Assembly: GCF_027172205.1 (NCBI RefSeq)
Contig: NC_070616.1
Coordinates: forward strand, 40,087,001-40,151,000
Length of the DNA stretch: 64,000 nt
Source: Podarcis raffonei
Taxonomy: Eukaryota; Chordata; Lepidosauria; Squamata; Lacertidae
Direction: 5' to 3'
Shown piece by piece: positions 31,485 to 43,845 of this stretch. The notes under the pieces were generated by a model. The model was not told where the DNA came from and ran no database searches. It saw nothing but the letters and a program-made list of their open reading frames with translations. Numbering within the stretch: position 1 is the first letter of the stretch; the number at the start of each line of letters is the position of its first letter. Made by a program: the position numbers and the translations under genes.

Positions 31485-32849
31485 TCTACGCTGGGAGAGG
31501 GAGATATGTCTCTGGCTGAGCCAGGATGAGGGAGTTACATTGATGTAGACCAAATGAGTGACTCCTAACCTTGCTCATCCCAGCAGATCTTGCCTTTGGA
31601 TTGTGCTCTTAGTCAGTTATAATAGCTGTGCAGGTGTTCACATGGAATGGATGGGGATTCTCATACTCTTTTCTAGTCAAAATCGCCTACTGGCTCTTCT
31701 CCATGCCCTCTTTTAGTGTTCTTGCTCGTCTTGTAGAGAGAACATCACTGAGTCAAGATATTTCAAACACCTGAGACACATCCTTTTTGGAAAAATTGGC
31801 AAACCTATATGACAAAGTTTGCAACAATCAGACTAGCAAGATAAATCCCTATTCATTCTAAGCTACAATGTGGACATGGGTTATAGCATATAGCAGGCAG
31901 ACTCTGAACCTTGCAAATTATGAACTAGGAGAAGATGATCTAAACATCTAAGGAGCAATCAAAACCTATTTTGTGTTTTGTGCTTAGATAATATTATTGG
32001 CAGGAAAAGCTATTGATTCTTTTGAATTTAAAGAAAATGATCACTTTAAATAATCAAGCTGTATAAATATTATTTTTTGTAACAGAAGCTCTGAAATGTA
32101 CTGTCCAGATGAGTCATTGATCTCTGAGACAGTCAACCAGTTGTAAATTATTGTAATGACTAATTGTAAATTGATTCAGTGAAAAAGGTTCACTGTCTAT
32201 CAGTATGAAACAAACTAATATGTGTTTATTGCAACATCTCTGTCAGCTGCAAAATATCAGATAAAAGAATGAAGAAAAGAGTGTACCTTTTCAACCATAG
32301 AATCCATGTAAAATATAAATAATACCTTTTATGGGGAAGTGAGCCCCATTGAATTCAGTGGGAATCACTTCTGATCGACCATGCATACAACTGAATCTTC
32401 GTAAGAAGTTTCTGGTAAGAGGCTCATTATGAGAAGAATCACAGTTTCAGACATTTTTTGGTTATGTGCTTGGCTGACAAGCAGATAGGGTACAGCTGTC
32501 ATCTGTGGGATGATGATTGAACATATGTAAGTGAGAATATCTCTGGAGGTTTTAGCAACAATGATTCTACACAGCATCAAAAATGTGATGTATATATGCT
32601 AGAGCTGAGATGAAGGTTGCTGAAATTGGAGTATGATGGTAGGGAATTGGGGGGCTGCCCTTTATGCATATACTGGCCATTATTCCATCAAAATAAATGT
32701 TGCTGTGTCTGAGGCATTCTGATGCTAAAAAAAAAGTGTTAAAAAAAAAGGGTGAAGTCTGCTGTTGTGTTGGTGGCAGTAAAAGCAAACAAAAAATAAC
32801 CTGATATCACCAGTGAGAAAAGGTAAGCACTTCCCCATGAACCCGACAG
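31485..32849. other. No gene seen
   Basis: AT-rich unique sequence. No exon-like frame or known repeat recognised. Confidence 0.4.
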
Positions 32850-33040
32850 TGATGTCCCTCCAGGATACCACCTCAGTGACCCTGCTTCACATCTCAGGTG
32901 TTTTTGCCTGGCTGGAAAGTGTCCTCAAAGAGTTGTGTACATGTGTGTCAAAACTAGTCTACTGTACAAAGGTAAGATTTACATTTGTTGCGCCACCCAG
33001 TTCTGCCCTTGGCTCCACCCAGTGCTGGCATGTGGTCCTT
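32850..33040. repeat. Unclassified dispersed repeat U1, copy 2
   Basis: 'ggtgtttttgcctggctgga', 'gttgtgtacatgtgtg', then 'ggctccacccagtgctggca' follow the order seen at 20374 and 40037. An LTR begins directly after it at 33041. Confidence 0.4.
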
Positions 33041-33429
33041 TGTCAGGGACTGGCTGAACGAGGAAGAGTGGTGGCAGCCTGTGGTCCAGGAGGCACCTGA
33101 GGGGGAAGAGGACTTTGAACTAGGTTCAGACTGGTGGGTCAGGGAGGAATCATCAGCAGAGACTGAGGGTGAAGGGGAGAGGCTTGAGGTAGCCACAGAT
33201 GGTGATAGAGAAGGAGCAGGAGCGAGAAGTGAGGTTACAGGGAACCAGGCAGAGGGCCTTCTTGGTAGTGGCGCCTGCCCTGTGGAACGCCCTCCCAGCA
33301 GATGACAAGGCAATAAACAACTATTTTACTTTTAAAAGACAAGTGTTTAGGGAAGTTTTTAATGTCTGATGCTGTATTGTTTTTAATATTCAGTTGGAAG
33401 CTGCCCAGAGTGGCAGAGGGGTATAAATA

Positions 33430-33482
<53 letters not shown>

Positions 33483-33793
33483 TTTGCAATACAGTCTTGA
33501 TTCAGCTCCTTCCCTTCCCCCACTCTCAGTGCAGGAATGAAGGGTTGAGAAAAGGCTAGAACAATTAAGAATAGCTGAGTCACAGTGAAAAAGAAGAAGG
33601 AGGGAGGTATAAATAAGGGGCGGGGAAAAAGGGGCCGGAACTTTAGCTTTTGCGACTGACTTGCTTATTTGATGGATGTGTTGTGTGCTGACTCCTTGGT
33701 TACTGAACAATAAAGTTAATTACTGCAAACACTGTGCCTGGTCTGCTTACAGCATCGGACAACAGACAGAAGGGCTTTTATGGCAGCCTGACA
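33041..33793 (+). mobile_element. LTR element, split by an L2-like tail
   Basis: It starts TGTCAGGGACTGG and ends GCAGCCTGACA, with TATAAATA at 33608-33615 and AATAAA at 33709-33714, the promoter and polyadenylation signal of a plus-strand LTR. The 5' part is purine-rich and, read as protein, strongly acidic, as in the LTR at 58487. An L2-like 3' end (33229-33481) is inserted or recombined into it. The 5 bp on either side do not match, so the flanks may have recombined. No internal region adjoins it. Family: LTR retrotransposon or ERV, Ty3/gypsy-like termini; a fossil that predates or accompanies the LINE insertion. Confidence 0.65.
33229..33481 (+). mobile_element. L2-like LINE 3' end inside the LTR
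   Basis: 'gaggttacagggaaccaggc', 'gccctgtggaacgccctccc' and 'gtgtttagggaagtttttaa' match the 43560-43770 copy. The (ATT)n tail runs 33432-33480. The encoded residues include EVTGNQAEGLLGSG in a shifted frame; the true frame gives the RAFLVVAP...LWNALP block. It is 5'-truncated. Confidence 0.85.
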
Positions 33794-33878
33794 GTGTGCA
33801 AGATCCCAGGGGTCTTGACAGTTTATAAGGGTTTATGTTTCCTTTGGGGAAAATGAGATGCAGCAGAGGCTGTAGTGT
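33794..33878. other. Short unclassified gap
   Basis: No feature recognised between the LTR and Bov-B. Confidence 0.4.
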
Positions 33879-34194
33879 CTATGGTTTGTTGTTGTTGTTG
33901 TTTAGTCGTGTCCGACTCTTCGTGACCCCATGGACCAGAGCACGCCAGGCGCTTCTGTCTTCCACTGCCTCCCGCAGCTGGTAGCTTCATGAACACTATC
34001 CAACACTATCCTTCGTGAACACTATCCAACCATCTCGTCCTCTGTCATCCCCTTCTCCTTGTGCCCTCCATCTTTCCCAACATCAGGGTCTTTTCCAGGG
34101 AGTCTTCTCTTCTCATGAGGTGGCCAAAGTATTGGAGCCTCAGCTTCACGATCTGTCCTTCCAGTGAGCACTCAGGGCTGATTTCCTATGGTTT
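33879..34194 (-). mobile_element. Bov-B (RTE) LINE 3' end with 9-bp duplications
   Basis: The element proper (33888-34185) starts with a GTT-rich tail and 'tagtcgtgtccgactcttcg', as in the copy at 14150. Exact ctatggttt flanks it at 33879-33887 and 34186-34194. It carries a small internal duplication (a tandem 'cgtgaacactatccaac'-type repeat at 33988-34030). 5'-truncated. Confidence 0.92.
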
Positions 34195-34270
34195 ACTTAC
34201 ACATATTTACATGGTTTACTCACACATATACTTACACATAAACCATCACATGGCTTACTTACACATATTT
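34186..34270. repeat. Imperfect tandem repeats after Bov-B
   Basis: Variants of 'tatggtttacttacacatat' recur three to four times ('acatggtttactcacacat', 'acatggcttacttacacat'). The first unit overlaps the Bov-B target duplication. Confidence 0.75.
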
Positions 34271-35165
34271 ACACCTGACTTTGGGTGGAGAGAGGGTTCC
34301 GAGTATCACACCTCAAGAGGGGCTTGCTCCCTACAGTGGCCCAGCATTAGATTCAAAGGGCATTAGATTTGTCAGGGTACTGTCTCTGCCCATATCTGTT
34401 TTTGTTTTTTGATGGCACCTCTCTCAGCCAATCTCCCAAGGAAGCTGGCTTGGCTTATTTTTTAGGTCTTGCTAAATTCGTTGTTCATACCCCATAGTTA
34501 CTAATTTCATATATTATGAGAAGAACTGGCACCCAGGAGATCCTTGCCCCCTGCAAACCTATAACAATATAGTCTAACTGAATCCATGAAGTGACAATTG
34601 GGCATAGTATGAATCTATGAAACCACCACAACAGAGCATTCATGCTTTGGGAGAGCCCTTTTGAACACCTGTCAGTCAAAATAATGGTTAAATGTATGAT
34701 TTCAATATTTTGGACATAGTCACTATCTAATGGAAATAAGGTCCTCTGAAGACCTTTTTAACTGCCCTACAGAGTAGAAATAATTGACACTTTCCAGTAA
34801 GTGTACAGATATTGAAACTATTCCCTTTATTAACTCTAACGTCTTTCTCTTTAATATGTGCATTAAAGATGATGGCATCATATGCAAGGGCATCAAAGAG
34901 GCTAATGTACCATAACGTTAGAAACTGTCTATTACTTTCTCTAAGGAAAACATTTATTTTCTCTAATGACACTGAAGTTTAGAATTATGTTCTAATTTTT
35001 GGATTCATTCCACACTTGGAATATTAGCACTTCTAGGGAAATTTGCATGTGATCTGGCTGGGTATAATAGCAGTCCTTTGCCATTTGCCATGACATAGTT
35101 ACCGACACACCAAGAAAAGGGGGGAAAACATTCATTTTAAATCCAGAAGAAAATAGATTATTTTT
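34271..35165. other. No gene seen
   Basis: Nothing recognised. Confidence 0.4.
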
Positions 35166-35291
35166 ATAGGGTTGCATCCAGCTAAGTTCTACATAGGGTA
35201 GACCCACTAGAATGAACAAACCTAAGTTAGTCATGTCCATTAACATCAGTGGAGCTGCTCCAAGCAGAACTTATATTGGATGCAACCCATA
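35166..35291. mobile_element. Palindromic MITE 'gggttgcatcc', copy 1
   Basis: gggttgcatccagctaag at the left and ggatgcaaccc at the right are inverted, with ATA on both sides (35166-35168 and 35289-35291). A 3-bp duplication is typical of PIF/Harbinger, but the assignment is weak. Diverged sisters lie at 46190 and 49222. Confidence 0.65.
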
Positions 35292-35344
35292 GATTCTACT
35301 GGGCAAGACAGTCTGAATACATAACACAAAGCTGGACATAGCTC

Positions 35345-35545
35345 CATTGCATACCAAATAGTTTCCAGGCACAATTCAAAGTGCTGGTTTTGATGTAAAA
35401 AGCTTTATGTACCAAATGCCTCAAGGACCAATTCTCTCCATATGAACCAACCTGGACCCTGAGTCATCTGAGGCCCTTCTCCCCTCTGAGGGAGGTGCAG
35501 AGGGTGGCAACACGAGAATGGCTCTTCTCGGTTGCTAAAGTCCAC
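35345..35545 (+). mobile_element. L2-like LINE C-terminal coding remnant
   Basis: The codons spell FQAQFKVLVLM, then CLKDQFSPYEPTWTLSHLRP and REVQRVATREWLFSVA-like residues, the block following HVTPVL in L2/CR1 proteins. Frames are broken and no tail is present. Confidence 0.55.
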
Positions 35546-37984
35546 CTTGTACATAGTGAGCTTCCTTATACCAAGTCTCACAGTCCTACTTAAAGATGCC
35601 AGGGACGGAACCTGAGACATTCACCCATGAGTTACAAATCATCCACTTTTGCAATTGTTTTTTTTCCTTACAGCAATAGGATATTTAGTAATCAGGGTAC
35701 ATTTCTTTTTTATCTGATGCGTCAGGGGTCTTATAAAAAATGACAGAAATTTGGGCTATGCAGGAGGAAAAAAATGGATGGATCAGACTACATTTGGTCT
35801 AAATGTGGTTTTGTTTCAATTTTACATGTGTTTAGTCTTAAGTCTGTTCGTGTGTGTGTGTGTGTGTGTGTGTATTTGCAATAGCTGTTCCAAGTGTCTA
35901 GAAAGTGTGACTACTTCAATGCACATCGAAAATGGGGTTGTATGTGCCCCTGAGAGTGATTGGAGGTCAAGGCTTTTTTCCAGATGGAACTCAGTGGAAC
36001 TCAGTTCCAGCACCTCTCAGGTGGGTGCTGTTGCCATTTCTAGAAAAATAGCACTGTTGGAGATAGTGATATATCATCTGCCCCAGGATCATTGCAGAGG
36101 ATGAAAAGATTGCTGCTTCTGTGCACTCATGTAGGCAGCATATTTTTCCTGTACATTGCAGCATTCCAGTGCCCACAGTAGTCTGTGGAGATCAGTGCCA
36201 ATCAGGTGAGTTAGCTTTGGAACTCAGACCAGTGGATCCCTCTAGCATCCCTGTATAGGAATCGCATGAGTTGGCATCCAATGTACATCATGCTAGCTTT
36301 GTGTATGTGTGTGTGGTCATAGCTGGGGCTTTTCATATGTGTATGTAAAATTATTGTTATAGCAGCTGCCAGTCTGGCTCACTCCTTTCCCCACTTTCTT
36401 GATATGATCTGTGTAAAGTTTCTCAAAGGGAAGTGAATAAAATATGAGTCTTCCAAACAAGTATATTAAAATGTACAGCTTTTGGTGGGATGTGCTCCCC
36501 CCCCCCGCCTTCCATTCTCCCGGGGCACAAAGGCAAGGAGATTGGCCAAGTAGTATTTTATGCATTATGAAGTACAAAGCCAACCTAAATAAATAATTGC
36601 AATCACAGCTACTCAAGAGGAGCATAACTGTTCTTGTCTATGGGATTTCCCTTTTGAAAGCAGATACAAGAGTATGTATAAAATATCATACTTTGAGGAC
36701 CTTGATATGTTGCATGTTGCCTGGAAATGGAATAGAGAGTGGCGTGTGAGTAAATTAACATTTGCTATTCCACTTTTGCTTCTGGCCCTGCCACCCCTGG
36801 CTTGTGGCCCCTAGAATATTACCTAGAAGGGAATGCTGCCCTCATGCTGAAAATGACTCCCCACCACCATTGTAGAGTGTACTATCAGACATAATATCTC
36901 CAAGCTTCATGATGGTATCACCTTCCCATATCATGTCTTTCCCAACCGGCAAAGGGTGAAGGCATACTCAGTATGGTAATGTCAGACTGCACTCAGCCAT
37001 CAGGCTGGGCCTGACATCTCATAGGGTTCTGTTCTTTGCATTGCCCATCCAAGGACAGCAAGGGAAATGCTAGCAACAAAAAGTAATTTAGGCTGACATC
37101 CTTGAGACAGCAAGAGCACTTGATGTATCCATTGTTGACTCTTAACGTATGTTTCCCCTCCGTGATACGCAGGAAAAATAGACAGTTCCCAGACCGTCTC
37201 TCTATACAGTTCATGACAACTGTTGGAAACCATGATGTCAAAAAACAAAGATGGCTTAATATATATGCACAACAAAGGCAGAGATGGTAATTCAAGCTTT
37301 AATTTGACTAGGCAGGCAAGTGTTCGTTAGCCAGGCTTTTTGACAGCAATAAAAGCACTGCTATGATTCCTTTTGTGGTCCCAATCAAAGCTCCCACAGC
37401 ACAGCTATTTGCAGTGTGACTGTTGTGGCATGGAATCAGGGCTGTTTTGTGAGTTTAGGAATGGGGCAAGGTATTTAAAGGGGAGAACTCCAGAGACAAA
37501 CTTCCCCTGCCTGAATAGGCGGCCCCTATTTTGAGTCAGGTCCAGTTCCCTTAGAGCTGTGTCAAACTCAAAATAAGAATGTCAGAAGTAGAGAAGGGTG
37601 AATTCGTGAGTTTCAGTGTATCTCGCTTTCTCATTTTTCCAACCTTAAATTCAGTTCTCCATATTTTCACATCTGTTTGTGAATTTTTACTTAAAGTCCT
37701 CATGAAAATTTAGTGTGACGTTTTCCTGATAGCCGCATGTTTGTATGCTATTTTTCCCCAATGTACACATTTTTGCAAAGCAATTTCCCCACATATTATG
37801 TTATTTTCACTAATATATGCAATTGCTTGTACACTTTAGCCTAGTATATGCATTTTTATACACATTACTTGGCGGCAGTACTGCACTTCAAAATTCAGTA
37901 ACATTATTTTTGAAGAATGACTGTGTTTTTGGATCTCATGTTGTTTCAGAAAGTGAGTATCAGATAAGTTCACCTTTCCACGTG
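35546..37984. other. No gene; small SINE shred and TG run
   Basis: At 35555-35610 'agatgccagggacggaacc' resembles the B-box part of the tRNA-type SINE at 39436 (antisense). A TG microsatellite spans 35848-35872. No other feature is recognised. Confidence 0.4.
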
Positions 37985-38165
37985 TACTAAATCAAATCCT
38001 TTGCGGTCCCAAGAACCCTGTTGGATCACACCAAAGGCCTATCTAGTTTAGCATCTCCAGATATCTCTGAGTGCATTAACCCTCTCCCCTTCATGTTCCC
38101 CAACAGCTGTTCTTCATACTGCCTCTGATGCTGTAGTTAAAAGTGCCATCATTATAAGTAGCCAC
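37985..38165 (-). mobile_element. CR1 3' end fragment, antisense
   Basis: 'ggatcacaccaaaggcctat', 'ctagtttagcatctcc' and 'actgcctctgatgctg' follow the order of the antisense CR1 tail, strongly diverged. Confidence 0.45.
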
Positions 38166-39435
38166 TGATGGGATTTTAAGACCACCTACACTACTTCCCT
38201 GCCCTCCCACAAGCAGAGGGAGCACTGCGACTGGCTCAGCTGGGGATTGGGAGCCTTCCTGCTCCCCAGTTGAGTTGTGCAAATTACCCCGGAAGCTCCT
38301 ACTGCTCATCTGCAACCCCCCCCAAAAAAAACAGATTTTACCCCCGCCCCCAAAAGAAGATGGTCTGGGAAAATTCGGACGTATGACAACCCTACCATAT
38401 TTGGGCTGAACCAGCTCCAGTTTCTTCAGAACTATTTACGGGACTGAAGCCCTATTCTGTACCTGGTCACCCTAGAATTTGCTGGAAGTAGATATCTATC
38501 ACTAGAGCCCTCCCCCTGAGATCCTTCTTCTCCACAGTTTATTCCTCTTATTGCAATTATTATCATGAAAATGTGACTTCTGTATCTGAAGATTGTGTGC
38601 AAAGTGTTAACATATCTTCAATGAAGTATCATTATATGATTGGTGTGATTTTTACATTTCCCCCTGAGAAATTCGGAGCATGTATGGAATGCAGAGAAGT
38701 CCTACATTTGGGCACAGTTCCAACATACTATTTATTAGTTTACCATATTTAAAATCTATCCCTCGTCTGGCAGTCCTAGGTTAGAAATACATACAATCAA
38801 AACCAAAAGTTAAGCAATAGTATTAAAATATATCTAACAAATATGAGTTCCATATGAACAAAAGAAGCAAGAGGAATAAAAATCCACCCCACCCCACCCC
38901 TTTTAATAAGGATAATAGAATATGGGAAACACTTCAGCACCTTGGATACCCATTCTTGAAATTTATCCCCCCCACATTTGAATTTTCAGGATTTTGATTT
39001 ATTTTGTCTTTATTTATTTGACATTTTTGGCACAGCTCTCTGTATTTGGAATGGCAGTTAGGTAAATTCTGCTGGAGAAGGAATTAGCATGGTACAGTGT
39101 AAGCCCTACAATATTCACATAACAAATTGCTTTATTAATAGCAGTTGCTTTGTCAATTAGGCTTATTGAAAAATATTGTTTTGTCAATTCCATTCGATCA
39201 TTGGTGATCTTTTTATTACTGTTTTTACATTGCAGTGGTTATTCATGTATTCATACCGGATTGTGTTGATGGATTTCACTTTTTGTTCTCATGCAGTTAC
39301 ACAAACATTTCTGTATTTTTCATTGTTCTATCAATTAACAGTTCAATTCATATTTGGAGCAAAATTAACAGTGGATTGATCAGGATGTAATTAACAGGCA
39401 GAAAGTATTTATTTCTCAAATCCCTACCAACATAG
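38166..39435. other. No gene seen
   Basis: AT-rich unique sequence. Open frames carry no motifs. Confidence 0.4.
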
Positions 39436-39612
39436 GAAACTTCTTTATATAAAGTCAGGGTATTGTCCTGTCTAGTTCAGTATTGTCAACCCGGACTGGC
39501 AGGACCTGCCCAGGATTTCAGTCAGGGAACATTCCCAACCCTACCAGGGATTGAAGCTAGGATTTTTTGTGTGCAAAGCAGATGCTGTACCACTGAGCGA
39601 TGGCCCTTTGCC
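39436..39612 (-). mobile_element. tRNA-derived SINE
   Basis: On the minus strand the head reads ggccatcgctcagtggtaca (A-box-like) and 'agcttcaatccctgg' (B-box-like), the internal Pol III promoter of a tRNA-derived SINE. The body follows toward 39436. It is not a functional tRNA gene: no complete cloverleaf is apparent and the body is SINE-like. Confidence 0.65.
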
Positions 39613-39812
39613 TTATCTAATATTTTTTGTTTCGTTTTGGGGAACATGAAGCAGCTATTTTGTCATTTAGTGAAGCTTTCAGCAATGTGGTTCAAGTACC
39701 CCTAACCTCAGATATGAGTGTCAGGCAATTCTGCTGTATGTGCTTTTAGGATTTTAATTATTCAGTCTTTTAACAAAATATTTATTTTATGTCAAATGTT
39801 GCCCTCTCTCAT

Positions 39813-39858
<46 letters not shown>

Positions 39859-40036
39859 TCTCTGTTTGGGACATTTCCATGAATATTATTTGCCTAGAAA
39901 ACAAAGATGAACCGTTTCCCAGCTGCTGCCTCTGTTGTTTGCACAATCATGCCAGGTGAGGCTAAACAGCAAACCCTTCAAAAGTATACAGAGAAGTGCA
40001 AATATCACTCCCATTGGAAGAAGAAAGAATCCCTTA
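39613..40036. other. No gene; TC/TA microsatellite
   Basis: (TC)n(TA)n at 39816-39860. Nothing else recognised. Confidence 0.45.
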
Positions 40037-40400
40037 AGATAGGTGGGGAACCTCAGGTCTTGAGGGCCAAATACAACTCTCCACAACACTCTACCAAGCC
40101 CTTGCAACTCTCCCCAGGTCCTTCCTAAACTACATCCCTCGCAAAACTGCTTCATGCCCTGAAGTACTTTTGCCTAACTGGAATGTGTCATTAAACGGTG
40201 TTAATTCCTATTTCTTCTCTGAATAGAGATATGTGTTTAAGTGTAGAAACCTGTATTCTGCATGTAATATGAATGTAGTATATAAAGGGAAGAGTAGCAT
40301 CTTTGCCTCACCCATCATTTCTTCTGGCCTCACCTACCACTGCTAGGTGACCCTCTGGACTCTGGCCCACATTCTGACTGTCAAAGCTTCCTCAATCCTC
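40037..40400. repeat. Unclassified dispersed repeat U1, copy 3
   Basis: The most complete copy of the family seen at 20374 and 32850, from 'ggtggggaacctcaggtctt' through 'acttttgcctaactggaatg' to 'ggcctcacctaccactgc'. Non-coding. Confidence 0.45.
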
Positions 40401-40994
40401 CTGCTGTAAAATATATATCCAAATGACTTTTTTAAAGTTGGTATTATTTAGGAAAGCTGACTAGATCATTCACACTTTCCATTCTGCTTTGTTAGTTGTT
40501 CTGTAAAACTTCCCCAATGTATGAGGGCCCCTGCAGGTGACATTATTGTCACCTGGAGGGGCACTCCTGCGTTCTAGTGCAACCTCCTTAACATTTGTGG
40601 TGTGGAATGTTACGGGACTTCAGCAGGAAGTCATGGGGCTGGACTGGAAATGGCACTGACTGGAAATGAAGCAGCATGTTCACCCAAAAAATATTTGCAG
40701 GCACAAACAGTATTGAAAGCAAGATCACATATAACCTCCCTGATACCATCATGAGCACAAATTGTCATAAATGCACAATAGAATGGATGTCTGGACAGAA
40801 TGAAAAGTTAGTAAGTATGGGGCATGAGGGAGGCCATTCCAGAATTACAGAGCCACTGCAGAGAATGGGGGGATTTTGCTGTGTGTTTTTATTTTTTTAT
40901 TTATTTTTTGCTTCACAGTGTGATCAAATGTATGCAAACACTACTGTGGTAATTGGACAGTTAATATATGAAGGAAGGGCCATCTCTCTACCAT
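40401..40994. other. No gene seen
   Basis: No repeat or motif recognised. Confidence 0.4.
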
Positions 40995-41165
40995 AAAAAC
41001 ATAAGAATAACCCTACTGGGTCAGGTCAATCTTATCCAGTATCCTCACAGTGGCCAACCAGATGTGTTTGGGAAGCCTGCAAGCAGGACGTGGGCAACAG
41101 CACTCTCCCCACTTGCAGTTCCTAGCAACTGGTGTTCAGAGGTATACTGCATTCAGTGGGGAGGG
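40995..41165 (-). mobile_element. CR1 3' end fragment, antisense
   Basis: The plus strand reads 'aaaacataagaataacccta', 'cagtggccaaccagatgtgt' and 'agcaactggtgttcagaggt', the antisense CR1 terminal segment including its 'cataagaa' terminus. Confidence 0.65.
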
Positions 41166-42579
41166 CGTCACAACACACAAGTAGACCTTGGAGATGTAAT
41201 TGCCAAAGAGGCTACTTTAGACCTCAACAGTGCCTAGGAAAAGTATATTTCAAAGTCTCCTGGGATATGAAATGCTATGCAGGGAGAAAGTAGTGGTAGA
41301 TGATTTTCTCAGTGTTTTTCCTGCAATAATATGGGGAGGTATTTGTCCTCACCCATCATAACTTTTGCTCCTATAGGTAAGGGTGTGAGAGGACATGTGA
41401 GGCTGGAGGGCCAACCAGGAAGGAGGAGCTTGGTAATTGTTTATTACCATTTTGCAATGCCCAATCTCCCTTCCTTTGTACAGTGTGGGCCTGTCCGGTT
41501 GCCTGTTGAAGGGGCTGAGTATGACTTTTTATGGAGACATTCCTTGTTTGGCTTTAGGGCCCCTCTGTTTTTTGCCTACTTCACACTTCTGGGACTTATT
41601 TGATTGGTTTTTGAGGAGTGGCATGGTATGACAGGCTGTTGTTGGGAATGAGTATGGGTAGGAAGGAAGCCGAAAGGGGAAAATAGTAGAGTTACGTAAG
41701 CGTATCCTTCAGAGATCTGACAGTGCTATAAGCCTGGTGGGAATTTACCAGGTTGCTGGTAACTTTGGTGCACAACAGATGCACAATGAGTTTCTGCTTG
41801 TTGGGTTGTATTTTTCTGTTGCGCGACATTAAAACCCAGTGGTCTGCTAGTGCAAGAGGACACTGGAAAGAACCCCAAATGTTTTTCAGATGATTCTGTG
41901 AAAAAGTTTGGAAAAACTGAATGCCTTCTAAGCCAGGCTGGGAGCAGCTCAAGTACTATGTGTGCAGTCCACCGGATATATATATATACTTGTGCTCCAC
42001 TTTCCCCCTTTTAAAACTAGATCATTATTACTTCTTGTGTGGATGTGAACTAACTAGCTAGGCCATTTACTGTGTGGCTTAAGTCCAGCAATTTAAAATA
42101 CATTATGTATTACTGCACAGTTCCCTGGCAACCCAGGGGGAAAAATGAGATTATATATAATTACCCCTCTCTTTCCCATTTGCCGGCAAGAAAAGTCTAC
42201 ACTTAGCAATTGACAATGGATTTAAAGAAAATGGAAAGAAGCACTTTTATAACCATGCATATTAACAGAAGGGCAAAGCAGCCCTGAGAAGGGCTTGCTT
42301 CTGTGCAGATCTCCAAGGGATTCCACCTGGTCATAGGATTAGCAATCAGAGAATTTTCTTTACAGGTAGAGCTAGATGGTGCTCTGGGTGTGATGTTCTG
42401 TGTGGGATTTTTGTTTTTAAAGCTATGCTTTTTATAGCAATGGCACATTTTCGTTTCATACAAAAGAGTGCTGATCTTTAAGTCTCATGTGAGAATATTC
42501 TGCAGGGAAGTTGAGCGGGTGGGATTGAAAAATATTGAAATGATGCTGTGTCATGATGTGTTTCCATGTGTTTTGCCCT
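41166..42579. other. No supported gene
   Basis: A stretch at 41400-41660 (gttgcctgttgaaggggctg; ggctttagggcccctctg) has the look of a dispersed repeat, but I cannot name it and its open frames lack motifs. Confidence 0.35.
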
Positions 42580-42800
42580 CTGCAAGAGTCATGGTGATCC
42601 ATTCACTGGTAAGCTCCCAATTCAACTACTATATGCACGATATATGGGGCTGCCATTGAAGACAAAAGCTCCAGCTAGTGCAGAATATATCTGCCAGAAT
42701 TTTAACTGGTACAACCATGTTTTCTCATGTTACAGTAGTGTTGAAATAGCTGTACTAGCTGCTTATTTTGCTTCAAGGCCCAAGCTGAGGTGATGATTCT
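42580..42800 (+). mobile_element. L2-like LINE C-terminal coding remnant
   Basis: Across two frames the codons give VIHSLVSSQFNYY and YMGLPLKT, the post-RT block of L2/CR1 proteins (DYCNALYMGLPLKT in better copies), then residues like HVFSCYSSVEIAVLAAYFAS. At least one frameshift is present. Confidence 0.6.
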
Positions 42801-42960
42801 TCAGTGCTCTGAACGCAGAAATCTCACACAGAGGCTCTTCCTTAATCCCCCTGGCAAGGCAAAAGATTCTCCTTTAATAACCACCCCCAACAACAGTTGA
42901 TTATATATTTATCTTATCAATGTAACAGTTAGATTACAGTATACTGGATGGACTTGTTTG
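42801..42960. other. No gene seen
   Basis: Short unassigned stretch. Confidence 0.4.
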
Positions 42961-42962
42961 TA

Positions 42963-43179
42963 CAGTGGTACCTTGGGTTACATACGCTTCAGGTTACAGA
43001 CTCCGCTAACCCAGAAATAGTACCTCGGGTTAAGAATTTTGCTTCAGGATGAGAACAGAAATCGCGCAGTGGCGGCAGCAGGAGGCCCCGTTAGCCAAAG
43101 TGGTGCTTCAGGTTAAGAACAGTTTTAGGTTAAGAACGGACCTCCAGAACGATTAAGTTATTAACCTGAGGTACCACTG
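42963..43179. mobile_element. Tc1/mariner-type MITE, copy 3
   Basis: CAGTGGTACCTTGGG... to ...GAGGTACCACTG, flanked by TA at 42961-42962 and 43180-43181. Same family as 6645 and 15711, slightly shorter in the central GC block. Confidence 0.9.
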
Positions 43180-43371
43180 TATATATTTTGAAGTTCTGAA
43201 CCAGATATTTTTGTTTCAGTACTTTATACAAAGGACATGTATAATATGTGCAAAATCTTCAAATGGTTCACTGTAAAAATCCAGTTAATAAACAACCCCA
43301 CACACAGCATAATCCAAATCTACATGTATGTATTTCTCTCAAGTCTGACCATATCGGTCCTCAACCACTGC

Positions 43372-43773
43372 CTGGATGCAATGCTGGGTTGGGTGAGGAT
43401 TAGTAACCTGAAGCTGAATCCTTCTAAGGTGGTGCTGACCTTTAAAGCCCTAAACGGCCTCAAAGGCCCAGTATACCTGAAGGAGTGTCTCCACTCCCAT
43501 CATTCAGCCAGGACACTGAGGTCCAGTTCCGAGGGCCTTCTGGCAGTACCCTCATTGTGAGAAGTGAGGTTACAGGGAACCAGGCAGAGGGCCTTCTTGG
43601 TTGTGGCACCCGCCCTGTGGAACGCCCTCCCATCAGATGTCAAGGAAATAAACAACTACCTGACTTTTAGAAGACATCTGAAGGCACCCCTGTTTAGGGA
43701 AGATTTTAATGTCTAATGCTGTATTGTATTTTTAATATTCGGGTGGGAGCCACCCAGAGTGGCTGGGGAAATT

Positions 43774-43845
<72 letters not shown>

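Noticed and set aside
32985-33305. 106-codon acidic frame as a host gene
   Set aside because: It starts before the LTR edge and continues into an inserted L2-like tail, so it is a chimera of repeats.
39550-39612. tRNA gene
   Set aside because: A- and B-box-like words are present, but the sequence continues as a SINE body and no complete cloverleaf is apparent.
41400-41660. Coding remnant of a retroelement
   Set aside because: The words feel repeat-like, but I could not match any family or find ends.
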